Positions 42,440 through 53,097 of a DNA stretch of 64,000 bases are shown one piece after another. How positions within the stretch are numbered: position 1 is the first letter of the stretch; every line of letters starts with the position of its first letter. The notes under the pieces are model-generated. The model saw nothing but the letters and a program-made list of their open reading frames with translations, was not told the DNA's origin and did no database searches. The DNA is from Rhynchopus euleeides (Eukaryota; Euglenozoa; Diplonemea; Diplonemida; Diplonemidae). A program made the translations under genes and the position numbers. Where the stretch lies: positions 806,001 through 870,000 of the forward strand of contig OY723277.1 in assembly GCA_963210315.1 (NCBI GenBank), written 5' to 3'.

Positions 42440-43451
42440 GGTTTCCAGCTGGAACACCCTTTTTGGTGGATTCCCGACCCCAGGGCACCCACACCTGTGG
42501 CTGATGAAGAGGAGGGCGCTTCGCAAAGGCCGGGACCCCCAGCCCCAACCTCTCATCCACATTTTGATGTGAACCTGTCGGCTGAAGCTGGAATCACTTG
42601 ATGGCATTGCTGTGGGTGTTGTTGTGGACCTGGGTCCGGCCGATTAGTACTCACGCTGCTGTGCCTGTGATTCAAAGAACCGTGGAGTTCGGAACCCACC
42701 TGGAGAGAACGATCCACCTCGAAGAAGCCGCATGCCCGATGCACCCCGGTAGCTGCGTGTACACGTGGTAAACCTGTGACCACTTCGGTGGAGTGGTCTT
42801 TTGGCTCAGTTTCTGGGCCGGAAGTGCTTGATGTTGGTAACCATCTTTGCTATGGGGCTTTCATCATGCATTTATCACGTACAGGCCCATGATCAGTGGT
42901 TAGCCGGTGTTAACGGTGTGCGGTTCTCTGGCCTTGTGGTATCTTAATCCAAGGGAATGAGGCCCCATGGAACTGCGATGAAGTGCACACTCTGTGAGAA
43001 GCTAAGTGCCGATCTGGAAAGCGATCTGGATACCCCGGAATGTCAGTCAAGCGGCTCCAGCCGAAAAACCGATTTTGTTAACATATGGTTAACCCTTTAG
43101 GAGTTATCTGCACATATATGTGCAGGTAACTCAGACTTTTTTGGCCACTGGCACTCAGGTACTTTCTACTCGGAATTTTTGACCGATTTTTTTTATGGTG
43201 AACTCGGATGTCGCAGTTCTTGCCACGAACAACTGAGACAAAAATGGGCACGCCACAGTGCACATGTTTGTTGCGAGTGCGAAAATTGGGAAAAAACGAA
43301 AATTTCCAGAAATCGGAATTTTTTTGGGGATCTGGGCACTTTGGGTGCTTACCTGGGCAAAGTGCCTTCTACTACGACTTTTTCAAGATTTTTTTTATGG
43401 TGAACTGTTCCGAACTCAACGTGTCTTATTCTCGCAAAGAACACACATTTA
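42440..43451. other. Interior of element G left of F1
   Basis: It contains no clear gene. A strong hairpin (GAGTTA-CTGCACATATATGTGCAG-TAACTC) lies at about 43103-43134. The part near 43140-43440 is partly repeated in inverted form near 46440-46560, so it belongs to the extended arms of G. Confidence 0.5.
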
Positions 43452-43766
43452 CACGGTGGACTCCAGCGGCCCTAGCGGGAGTCTGGGAGCGGGAGTCTGA
43501 GCGGGTGTCAAAGACTCCCGCTAGCGGGAGTATAGACTCCCGCTAGGGGGAGTCTGACTCCCCCTAGCGGGAGTCTTTTCACCTATTTTCATCCATTTTT
43601 CCCATGATATAGTTACAGTCTACTGGCGTGGGGGGTAAAATCATGGTGGAAGAGGGATGGGGAGGGGCTTGTTTTGCTTCTGTCAGTTTCCCCGGACTCT
43701 GGACTACCTACCTATCCTCCTGGTAGCGGCTGCACCTGCGGAGGTGAGCGGTTAGAATTTGAGGTG

Positions 43767-44903
43767 TCAAAGTGCGGCCATCGCCTGTCGTAGTTGTGTT
43801 ACACCTTGGGCAAGACAAGCCATCCTGCAGGCCTCATCTTCTTCGTCAGAACTGTCATCCCCCTCCTGCTGTGCGCGTTGGTCAAGCGTGCTCAAAGTCG
43901 CCTCGGATGACACGAATGGTGTGAAAGTCGCCCCCAGCGGGATTGGCATTTTGCACAAGCAGAGCGATAATTTGCGGTGTCCTTCGGGGAACCGGGACAG
44001 GAAGTAGGGCGCGCTGATGGGTTCAACGAAGTCCTGTGTGTTGCAGTGCACAAACCCCTTCTGCAGCTGTGTCAACTGTGTGCAAAGAACATACACAGCC
44101 AATCTATGAGCGTGTCGGGTGTGCAGACACGGACACAGAATGACTTCTCTATACCCGAGGATCCCGTCCTGCGACAGGTGCGCAACCTTCCAAGGCATGC
44201 CCGATGCGCGCCGCTTCTCTTCTGCCATCGCAAGATCTCTCTCGTAAGTTGCGGAGCTGGCGATTGTAACGGCATCTTTCTTGCGATGTCCGTTCTCTGC
44301 TTCTTCAAATTCGTCGTTGTTCTGCAGAGGCACTGCATCTTCTGGAGCCCACCAATGATGGAGACTGTGTACGTAGGCATTGCGCGTTGATCCCTTTTCG
44401 GCATGCTCCATCAACCAGTGAAATATATGCCCTGAGATCCGAGCACGCAAGAAGGGAATCCGGGCTGACTCATCCTTGCATCCCCAGAAGTGCCAGGGGA
44501 TGTCTGCATACCGGAAATGCATGAGGTCTGCAAGGGAGACAAAGAGGTAGCGGAACAAGCCCTTGTAGGTGTGTCCTGTGACAGGCAAGCACGACCTTCC
44601 GGAACTGAGCACCTGTCCCATTCTGCGACACATTCAGTGCAAGGTTTGTACAGGTCTTGTCGAATATTTTTTTGTTGTCTCATCCAGTACCCTGATCAGC
44701 CGCATGGCGAGCCCCTTGCAGTCATGGAGTGCTGGGGTGACGTAGCGGGCATTGGGAAGCACACCTGCCAAGAGGGAGGGGTAGCCAGCCTCTTTTATCT
44801 CAGAGAGAGTCAGGTGCGGGTATCGATGCACCTGTTGATACCAGCGTTCTTCTGGGATGTCGCACAGTGAGCATCGGTGCCCTCGCCCCCCGCATCGCCT
44901 CAT
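43767..44903 (-). CDS. F1 unknown protein, frame split by in-frame TGA (89 + 288 codons)
   Basis: The frame starts at ATG 44903 (MRRCGGRGHRCSLCDIP, a CXXC-type start), meets TGA at 44634-44636 and continues immediately with ATG to TGA at 43767. Protein sequence is the same as in F2. Features: CSLCD near the start, many His/Cys/Trp residues, an acidic Ser/Asp/Glu patch (DDSSDEEDEA) near the C terminus. I recognise no family; as the largest gene of the transposon it is the best transposase candidate. The TGA is present in both copies, so it predates the duplication. Confidence 0.55.
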
Positions 44904-45168
44904 TGTTGCCCACTGCTGATCTATACTCCCGCTAGCGGGAGTTGGACTCCCCCTAGTTGAGACTCCCGAAAAGGGTTAAACCCGGTAGTGGTACCCTACC
45001 CCCGCTGGAGTCCACCGTGCAAGGCCGGATCAGCCCACGGGTGGGTTTGAGGAAGAAATCTGGGGGGGCAAATTTTGCTGCGACTTCCGGTTTCACCCGG
45101 CCGAACTCCAGCATCTATCCAGACCCACGGTGCCAAGCCGTTCGCCCGTGTCGCGATCATTCGCGGCT

Positions 45169-45549
45169 TCAGGCTGCCCCCGACGACACGTTTGTATCCT
45201 GCACCTTGCCATACTTCGCCTCCACCTTGTATATGACGGAGAGCGCCCTCCTTCCGCATCGTTGCGACTTCCCTGACAGCGAACTTATCCATGTCAGGGA
45301 AGACATGGCGATGATTGCGTTGGCCACCTGGGTGCTGTGCTTGTGGAGCTCCTTGCTCAACACCGTTGCTAGGAGCCTTCTAATGGATCCCAGTGTCAGC
45401 ACACTGCCCCCTTTTTTAACAGGGAAGGCCGTGCAAAAATCATGCACAATGTTCGTCGCCTCCGCAGCCTCGGGACTCTCTGCGCTCTTCTTCTTCTTAA
45501 TCGACTTTGCCGCCGGCTTCGCTGCCGGCTTCGTTGTCGTCTTCCCCAT
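45169..45549 (-). CDS. Histone-H2B-like protein carried by transposon F, copy 1
   Basis: 126 aa, identical to the copy in F2. The Lys/Ala-rich N-terminal tail (MGKTTTKPAAKPAAKSIKKK) is histone-like. The segment SVLTLGSIRRLLATVLSKEL followed by HKHSTQVANAI aligns with the H2B stretch around its S-T-I-T loop, long helix, GEL and KHAVSEGTKA. The part corresponding to the first half of the central helix appears shortened, and the C terminus is longer and unlike H2B. It is probably a captured and diverged histone gene. Nucleosome function cannot be assumed. Confidence 0.5.
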   Translation of the reverse strand: MGKTTTKPAAKPAAKSIKKKKSAESPEAAEATNIVHDFCTAFPVKKGGSVLTLGSIRRLLATVLSKELHKHSTQVANAIIAMSSLTWISSLSGKSQRCGRRALSVIYKVEAKYGKVQDTNVSSGAA

Positions 45550-45802
45550 TTTTGTGAATCAGGTCTGCGAGCTGGGATGGGTGGAAACGTCCGTTTCGTT
45601 TGGTGTGGCTGTACTTCAGTGACGAGTGCCACATTGCATAGGTATCATGGGAAAAATGAGTGAAAATAGGTGAAAAGACTCCCGCTAGGGGGAGTCAGAC
45701 TCCCGCTAGCGGGAGTATAGACTCCCGCTAGCGGGAGTTGGACTCCCCCTAGTTGAGACTCCCGAAAAGGGTTACCCTACCCCCGCTGGAGTCCACCGTG
45801 TA

Positions 45803-46600
45803 TCCAGAAAAAAATGCAGTTGCCGGCGAAAGAAAATTGTCGGCGAGGCCTGCCCAGCACTTCAAATTGCGGTGGCCCGGAAAAAAATTTTTTTTTCGGG
45901 AAAATTATGTTCTCGGAAACGGCGAGAACAGCGCATTTCACGACAGAAAAAAATCTGAAAAAAGTCCAAAATTGAAGAAAATTCCTGCCCAGACCAGATT
46001 TTGAGTCCACCTATTTTCCGGTTTTTGGTGGTTTTTGGGCACCCGGTGGTCCTGCGCCTCTGGTCACAGAAACAGCCCCAAAACACCCCCAAGCCCCCTA
46101 AAAATGTATTTCTGGAAAGATGTGTCCCAAAACTGCCCGAAAGTTGCGTCTGAGTCTGGTGACCTGACCCCACTAACCCTGTATTTTCACCTTTTTCCCC
46201 CCCAAAATTGGGTCGGCAGGCAAAAATCGATATTTTTTGACTTTTTCACCAAGTCTCGGCATCGTGGAATGCGCTGTCCTCGTTCTGCCCGAAAAACGCA
46301 TTTTTCGGATTTTTTATCCAAATCTGGGGGTCTGGTTTGGCCATGTGGCTGGGCCCGAAAATCAGCCAAAACCATTTTGGGTGGTCATTGGGAGTCGCCT
46401 GCCGTGTGAAAAAAAATATTTTTTTCACAAAAAAAAGTTGATTCTCGGATCGTTCTGAAACAACGCGTTTCACCATGAAAAAAAATCCGATTTTGGTGGA
46501 GTAGAAAATTGCTTACTGGGCAAAGTGGCCAAAATCCCGGTTTTTCGGGCCTTCTAAATCGTACCCCCCTGGTCTCTAAAGGGTTAAAACGAGAAGTTTT
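45803..46600. other. Interior of element G right of F1
   Basis: AT-rich DNA with A and T tracts and no gene. Parts form the extended inverted arms of G. Confidence 0.5.
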
Positions 46601-46839
46601 TGTCAACATATGATTAGCCCAGAACTTTTTGTCAACATATGGTTAAAATCAGAAGTTCCTGTCAAAATATGGTTAAATTCATAACTTCTTGTCAACATAT
46701 GGTTAGATCCACAACTTTTTGTCAAAATATGGTTAAAATCAGAAGTTCCTGTCAACATATGGTTAAACCCAAAAGTTCCTGTCAACATATGAATTTTCCA
46801 ATAAATTTCTGGCAAATATGAAGTTTCCTCTAGATTATA

Positions 46840-47154
46840 CGATGAGTTGACTTGATTGTGAAGAAGACACAGGAGCAGTGCTACCTTCTGACGGTATTTG
46901 GTGCTTTTTTTTGTTATTCCACCACCCCCACAGGGTCGGGGTGGGGGAGAAGTGCATCACAGATGGCACGGGAAAATATAATATTCAGACAAGAAGACGG
47001 ATCAGTGAGGGAGGGGGGGTTTGTTGAAAGCACTCCGACACTTCTGACGCAATCATGCGTGCGCTGAAAAAAATAGGCACCTAGATGGGGGAAGGGGGGT
47101 TTCGAAACGCGATTGCGGGACCGGGGAGGGCTTGTCCATTGTTACCGTGGGCTA
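46840..47154. other. Short spacer between elements G and F2
   Basis: It contains a CCACCCCCAC / GGGTCGGGGTGGGGG partial inverted repeat near 46920-46950 and a G tract near 47010-47018. Nothing else is seen. Confidence 0.5.
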
Positions 47155-47383
47155 CACGGTGGACTCCAGCGGGGGTAGGGTAACCCTTTTCGGGAGTCTC
47201 AACTAGGGGGAGTCCAACTCCCGCTAGCGGGAGTCTGACTCCCCCTAGCGGGAGTCTTTTCACCTATTTTCACTCATTTTTCCCATGATACCTATGCAAT
47301 GTGGCACTCGTCACTGAAGTACAGCCACACCAAACGAAACGGACGTTTCCACCCATCCCAGCTCGCAGACCTGATTCACAAAA

Positions 47384-47764
47384 ATGGGGAAGACGACAAC
47401 GAAGCCGGCAGCGAAGCCGGCGGCAAAGTCGATTAAGAAGAAGAAGAGCGCAGAGAGTCCCGAGGCTGCGGAGGCGACGAACATTGTGCATGATTTTTGC
47501 ACGGCCTTCCCTGTTAAAAAAGGGGGCAGTGTGCTGACACTGGGATCCATTAGAAGGCTCCTAGCAACGGTGTTGAGCAAGGAGCTCCACAAGCACAGCA
47601 CCCAGGTGGCCAACGCAATCATCGCCATGTCTTCCCTGACATGGATAAGTTCGCTGTCAGGGAAGTCGCAACGATGCGGAAGGAGGGCGCTCTCCGTCAT
47701 ATACAAGGTGGAGGCGAAGTATGGCAAGGTGCAGGATACAAACGTGTCGTCGGGGGCAGCCTGA
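47384..47764 (+). CDS. Histone-H2B-like protein carried by transposon F, copy 2
   Basis: A 126-aa frame from ATG to TGA, identical in protein to the F1 copy. It lies between the outer left end and the internal end of F2 and on the same strand as the larger gene. Identity could reflect selection or simply recent duplication, since noncoding parts are also nearly identical. Confidence 0.5.
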   Translation: MGKTTTKPAAKPAAKSIKKKKSAESPEAAEATNIVHDFCTAFPVKKGGSVLTLGSIRRLLATVLSKELHKHSTQVANAIIAMSSLTWISSLSGKSQRCGRRALSVIYKVEAKYGKVQDTNVSSGAA

Positions 47765-48029
47765 AGCCGCGAATGATCGCGACACGGGCGAACGGCTTGG
47801 CACCGTGGGTCTGGATAGATGCTGGAGTTCGGCCGGGTGAAACCGGAAGTCGCAGCAAAATTTGCCCCCCCAGATTTCTTCCTCAAACCCACCCGTGGGC
47901 TGATCCGGCCTTGCACGGTGGACTCCAGCGGGGGTAGGGTACCACTACCGGGTTTAACCCTTTTCGGGAGTCTCAACTAGGGGGAGTCCAACTCCCGCTA
48001 GCGGGAGTATAGATCAGCAGTGGGCAACA

Positions 48030-49166
48030 ATGAGGCGATGCGGGGGGCGAGGGCACCGATGCTCACTGTGCGACATCCCAGAAGAACGCTGGTATCAACA
48101 GGTGCATCGATACCCGCACCTGACTCTCTCTGAGATAAAAGAGGCTGGCTACCCCTCCCTCTTGGCAGGTGTGCTTCCCAATGCCCGCTACGTCACCCCA
48201 GCACTCCATGACTGCAAGGGGCTCGCCATGCGGCTGATCAGGGTACTGGATGAGACAACAAAAAAATATTCGACAAGACCTGTACAAACCTTGCACTGAA
48301 TGTGTCGCAGAATGGGACAGGTGCTCAGTTCCGGAAGGTCGTGCTTGCCTGTCACAGGACACACCTACAAGGGCTTGTTCCGCTACCTCTTTGTCTCCCT
48401 TGCAGACCTCATGCATTTCCGGTATGCAGACATCCCCTGGCACTTCTGGGGATGCAAGGATGAGTCAGCCCGGATTCCCTTCTTGCGTGCTCGGATCTCA
48501 GGGCATATATTTCACTGGTTGATGGAGCATGCCGAAAAGGGATCAACGCGCAATGCCTACGTACACAGTCTCCATCATTGGTGGGCTCCAGAAGATGCAG
48601 TGCCTCTGCAGAACAACGACGAATTTGAAGAAGCAGAGAACGGACATCGCAAGAAAGATGCCGTTACAATCGCCAGCTCCGCAACTTACGAGAGAGATCT
48701 TGCGATGGCAGAAGAGAAGCGGCGCGCATCGGGCATGCCTTGGAAGGTTGCGCACCTGTCGCAGGACGGGATCCTCGGGTATAGAGAAGTCATTCTGTGT
48801 CCGTGTCTGCACACCCGACACGCTCATAGATTGGCTGTGTATGTTCTTTGCACACAGTTGACACAGCTGCAGAAGGGGTTTGTGCACTGCAACACACAGG
48901 ACTTCGTTGAACCCATCAGCGCGCCCTACTTCCTGTCCCGGTTCCCCGAAGGACACCGCAAATTATCGCTCTGCTTGTGCAAAATGCCAATCCCGCTGGG
49001 GGCGACTTTCACACCATTCGTGTCATCCGAGGCGACTTTGAGCACGCTTGACCAACGCGCACAGCAGGAGGGGGATGACAGTTCTGACGAAGAAGATGAG
49101 GCCTGCAGGATGGCTTGTCTTGCCCAAGGTGTAACACAACTACGACAGGCGATGGCCGCACTTTGA
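48030..49166 (+). CDS. F2 unknown protein, frame split by in-frame TGA (89 + 288 codons)
   Basis: ATG 48030 follows the internal end by about 18 bp. The frame is interrupted only by TGA at 48297-48299, directly followed by ATG TGT CGC, and then runs 288 codons to TGA 49166. Possible explanations are two separate proteins, stop-codon readthrough, or a small intron removing the stop. Reading the downstream part alone gives a 288-aa protein with no visible start signals other than the ATG. No family recognised. Confidence 0.55.
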
Positions 49167-49469
49167 CACCTCAAATTCTAACCGCTCACCTCCGCAGGTG
49201 CAGCCGCTACCAGGAGGATAGGTAGGTAGTCCAGAGTCCGGGGAAACTGACAGAAGCAAAACAAGCCCCTCCCCATCCCTCTTCCACCATGATTTTACCC
49301 CCCACGCCAGTAGACTGTAACTATATCATGGGAAAAATGGATGAAAATAGGTGAAAAGACTCCCGCTAGGGGGAGTCAGACTCCCCCTAGCGGGAGTATA
49401 GACTCCCGCTAGCGGGAGTCTTTGACACCCACTCAGACTCCCGCTAGGGCCGCTGGAGTCCACCGTGTA

Positions 49470-52281
49470 TTTTATCGGCAACCTGTCGTTGGCAATGGCG
49501 CAAAAAAATAAAAACTAAAACCACACTGCGCGCGGCTTTGTTTTTTTTTGGAGGACTGCGGCCCCCAGCCCCCGGAGGGCTGTGTAGGCCGCACGTTTCT
49601 CATCAAGCTTTGTGCACATGGCTCGACACTCACAGATTCACGGCCCGATACACGCACTTGGGTTTGTTGACGAAGGTCATCCCAAACCGCTACAGATCCC
49701 GATATTAAAAAATACCACCCTCATAAATCCATACCCCGTCGGGGTGTAGTTTGGGTTAGCGAACTGGCATCGCGCAGTGTGTCCTCGAAAGGCCACAGCG
49801 CGAGAAGCGAGCTCGCGACCCCCCTATCTAATGTTGGGATAGCGGTCCGGGATCGAACAGAAGTCGAAGAAAGGCCACTGCCCGACGAACCAGGACCACG
49901 CCATCGAGCCGTTTTGTAGTTTGTTTGGGTTAGCGAACTGGCATCGCATTGCATCCCCTCACCCCCCCAGAGAGGGAGGAGGGGCACAACGAGAAACCAG
50001 ACCCGCCATCTCTCTAGAAGCCGTTTGTGATGAAGTTCAGATTAGCGAACTGACAGCCAAAACCAAAGACCCAAACATCCACAGAACGAGAAACGAGGAA
50101 CGAGCCCACCGGGAAGATTAACGCATCAGAAGAACAACTCGAAAGTTAATAACTTGCGCAGCACGTGTTTCAGTGGGTGATGTATCCCGCATCGTAGCCC
50201 CGAAGAGGCCGGATGTGGCACCACAGGCCCTGCCTGTTAACACTAGCCTTGCGCAACGGAAAAAAAATCCTGGCGTGTTAAACGCAGATTGGGTGGACGA
50301 GAGACCCGGTGGGGAGGGTCTGATGTGTGGTGTGGAGTCACATGCGTTATCGCCACAGAAAAAAGTTATCCTCGAATGGTGATTGGAAGGGGGGGGGGGG
50401 GGTGGAAAATAAGGGATGGGAGGGGGGGCAGAAAGAACGGGCATTCACCCCCCCCCCCCCCCCCTGTCCCACCCCACCCCACCCCATTTCCCCCTCGATT
50501 TTGGCTGAATTTACTGCCAACTGGGACTCATGGCACACACGTTAACCTTGTTGTGTAGTGTCGGTCGCACCGAGCGAAGTGATGGAACCTCCACTACCCA
50601 CACGGGGGAGTCTGGGTCTGTGTGTGATGGATCGAGGGGGTGGGGTGGGTTATCGCGGTTGCCTGTGGACGACGGGGGGTTGCATTGAATTGCAGCGAGA
50701 GATTTGTCGCTTTTTTTTTGCTGATTCGGCGCCCCAACAGGATAGCTCAAGATAGTTCGGCACTGCCAGCAACCCATCCACATACACCGGAAAGGTTATC
50801 AAAAAAAAGACAACGAGCTGCGTTCCTTGTTTGTACGAACGGTGCCTGCTAGTGCATGTGTGCAGATCCCGAACGCCGACACGAGCCTTTTTTTAGTTCG
50901 AAAAGTTAGATGTTCCAGCCTGCGGGCTGGACCTCTTCCGGAGTCTAAACCCCACTCCGTCCCTCCCCCTCAGCGCCTTTTTTTTCGCCTTATTTCGACG
51001 ACTTGCCAGATGTTTCTTTTGAGATTCTGCCTCGTTCTCGGGTTCGTTTGACTTACTTTGTCGGGTCGCGAAGCACCAGCACTTTCGAAAGAGGGCTGTA
51101 ATCTTCACACACCCAGAAGGCGTGGCTGGTTTATGCCGTGCAGGACAGAATCTGATGCAGAGAAGTGCATGGAACCAAATTGTCCGGTGGAAGGCCAATT
51201 TCATCTTTCATTATTGCTTCAAACAGGGAAGGGGGGGGGGGGGATACACAAAAGACGCTGCGGCAGTTGATAGGTCAAGACCTCCCGGCAGGAAGAGAAA
51301 ATGATTATCCTGATAGGATAATTATAGAAAACCAACAAGAGTGGCTGTGAGCAGCGGCAGCTGGATCTGGGCCGGTTAAGCCCCAGTAAGATAGCCGTCC
51401 CGCGCACCCACCCCACCCCTGCAGCCGGGTTCGAAGAATATTCACGTTCTTTTTTTTCAAAAAAAAAGAGTGAGAGAGAGAGTGTGAGAGAGTCATGGAG
51501 GTCGTGGGTTTGGAGGGAATGGAGAACTGATCGGCAAAAAAAACCTGGCTCACTCGGGGGAGGCCAGATCGTTGCCAATACAAAATACGGTTGGTGTGGT
51601 GCGGCGGAGGACCCAAGGGGCAATGCCTCAAGTGTCACTTTAGAGGGTGTGAGTGCTCCTGAATTAGCTGGTGGAAGGGGCGAGGGGGGTGGGGTCGCTG
51701 AGAACCGTAAAGATGAGGGGGCTTAACACACAACCCAAGAAAGCCTGCATCACCATTCGAGCAGCCTCGACAGGCCTCGAATTCATGCTGGCCTGCGCAT
51801 GCGTTGTGTGGACACCGAACGTCCCTCTGTTAATCGTTCGTTACTCCGCGAGGTTTGCGGTGTTGCCACGCTTCATCGCTCGTAACTCGGAAACAATTTG
51901 GACAGCTTCTCTTGTTGTCTCAGCATGCAAGTATCACAGGTTTGATCGTTTTTATTTGTTGATGTTGCCTTTGGGGATCCCAGTGTGCGTGTGTGTGATT
52001 GTATGAGTGAGTGTGAGATGAAAGCTGTGTAAGGGTGTGCGTCTCGCATTATCCCTTCGCCCCTTTTGCGGAGTGGTTGGGTGGGTGGATGGGGGGTGGA
52101 ATTGAGAGAACTAAAGAAAAAACGCAAAAAAACCATCCAGAGAACATGGCAGCGACGCCTTGGTTGATCGGCAGTTTTTCAAACCCCGCCAACTCACAAC
52201 ACAGACACTCACGCACACACCCCCCCCGACGGAAAGCATAAGGAAAACGGGCGGAAAAATTGAGTTCGAGCTCACACTCAC
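49470..52281. other. Intergenic region with a short dispersed motif array
   Basis: The motif GTTAGCGAACTGGCATCGC occurs near 49755 and 49928, with a degenerate third copy near 50041, each ahead of GC-rich DNA. A poly-C run (50448-50464), poly-G runs (50389-50401, 51229-51241) and a GA tract (51469-51492) are present. No gene is defensible. Confidence 0.5.
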
Positions 52282-52544
52282 CTGGCAGGCAGAGAGTGTG
52301 GTGTGTCATGGTGTCCCAACAGTCGACTGAGACAAAGGGGGTGTCACCCAGTGTTTCACAGCCCCTCTCTCCCTCCAAGGTCGTGAACACGACGCGGTGG
52401 TCGGGGCCCCGACGGGTCGGGGTTCGCACCAACTGCCGACCACTGCGTCGTGAAGAGCATGGCCTGATAGTGGGCCTCAGTGCAGCCAGCCTCCACAAAG
52501 CAGGCACGGAGTGGCTTGTCATAATAATCATTGCGATGACCCAT
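52282..52544 (-). CDS. Candidate first exon of a minus-strand gene, unknown product
   Basis: A TATA-like word (TATATTATATGAG, 52580-52592) lies about 40 bp upstream of ATG 52544. The frame reads MGHRNDYYDKPLRACFVEAG and continues plausibly, but near a GGGGCCCC-type hairpin (about 52405-52430) the coding signal appears to pass to another frame (RVVFTTLEGERGCETLGDTP), which ends at a textbook donor CCAG|GTGAGT at 52282. Either a one-base indel breaks the gene or one of the two frames is spurious. No family recognised. Confidence 0.3.
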
Positions 52545-52945
52545 TCCTTGTGCCGCCTTCGGGCAGTCTGACTGAAGTCTCATATAATATAGAAGGGAGA
52601 TGCGTCTTCTTTTTGCCGAGTAATTTTGTTAGGAGACTCGGCAGGGTGGGAGGGTGGAGCGCCAGCTCGCAGCTCTGAGCGAGGGCTCGCAGAGGAGGCG
52701 GGGGGGATTCACACATTTTTATAAAGCCCGAAAAGAACGAGTGTGGGGGGGGGGGGGTGGCTGTTGTTGTTTTGTTTGAGGGAAACTGTCTTGCAATTTT
52801 GGTATCCCATTCGCACTCAACGCAGTTGTCGAAGCGAGGAGTGAGGGGCGGGGGGGGAGACAGTGAGGTGAAATAGAAAGACGGCTGTGGGTGGAATGTT
52901 TCCAGCGCACAGCTTTTTTGCGGTAGAATACGCCTCAAAAAATAC

Positions 52946-52977
<32 letters not shown>

Positions 52978-53089
52978 AAATCTTCTGCCATCTCGGTGAA
53001 GAAACCACCGAGATTTTTGCGCATTTGAGATGCGAGACTCTGCAACACGCCCTGTTAACAGACCCCACCTGGAAGAAGGAGTCCGCGGC
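52545..53089. other. Intergenic, with a CA microsatellite
   Basis: A (CA)n run of about 28 bases occupies 52947-52974. A poly-G tract lies near 52745-52758. No gene seen. Confidence 0.6.
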
Positions 53090-53097
53090 AGGGGGGG

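Larger units (their letters stand above)
43452..45800 (-). mobile_element. Transposon F, copy 1 (inserted in element G)
   Basis: Ends are inverted CACGGTGGACTCCAGCG; a 2-bp TA flanks both ends (43450-43451, 45801-45802). Subterminal arrays of CTCCCGCTAGCGGGAG palindromes occur at both ends. A third, internal end-like sequence lies at about 44925-45020. It carries two genes on the minus strand: a histone-H2B-like frame and a larger unknown frame split by TGA. It is almost identical to F2 in reverse orientation; an indel near the end at 43490 distinguishes them. Confidence 0.85.
40986..46830. mobile_element. Element G: Mutator-like (MULE-type) non-autonomous element, 5.8 kb
   Basis: Ends are inverted repeats starting GAGGAAACTTCATATTTGCC (about 90% identical over at least 75 bp). 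A perfect 9-bp direct repeat TAGATTATA flanks it (40977-40985 and 46831-46839), the size typical of Mutator elements. Subterminal ~36-bp repeats carrying CATATGTTGACA occur at 41030-41090, 42271-42430 and, inverted, 46600-46795. Its apparent length is inflated by two later insertions, K and F1. The remaining interior has no recognisable transposase. Confidence 0.85.
47155..49467 (+). mobile_element. Transposon F, copy 2 (inverted relative to F1)
   Basis: It has the same CACGGTGGACTCCAGCG ends and TA duplication (47153-47154, 49468-49469) as F1. An additional internal left end begins at 47914 and is followed by the CTCCCGCTAGCGGGAG block; from there to 49467 would be a complete smaller element without the histone gene. 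The outer TA duplication matches only the full 2.3-kb unit, so the full unit was the one that moved. Confidence 0.85.

Noticed and set aside
38349..48299. Nuclear reassignment of TGA to a sense codon
   Set aside because: The surface protein, the histone-like gene and the F gene all end naturally at TGA, so wholesale reassignment is unlikely.
43452..49467. F1/F2 as one large palindromic amplicon
   Set aside because: Each copy has its own TA duplication and the DNA between them (including the right end of element G) is not palindromic, so they are two insertions.
49746..50060. GTTAGCGAACTGG motifs resembling a tRNA A box
   Set aside because: No matching B box or cloverleaf could be folded around them.
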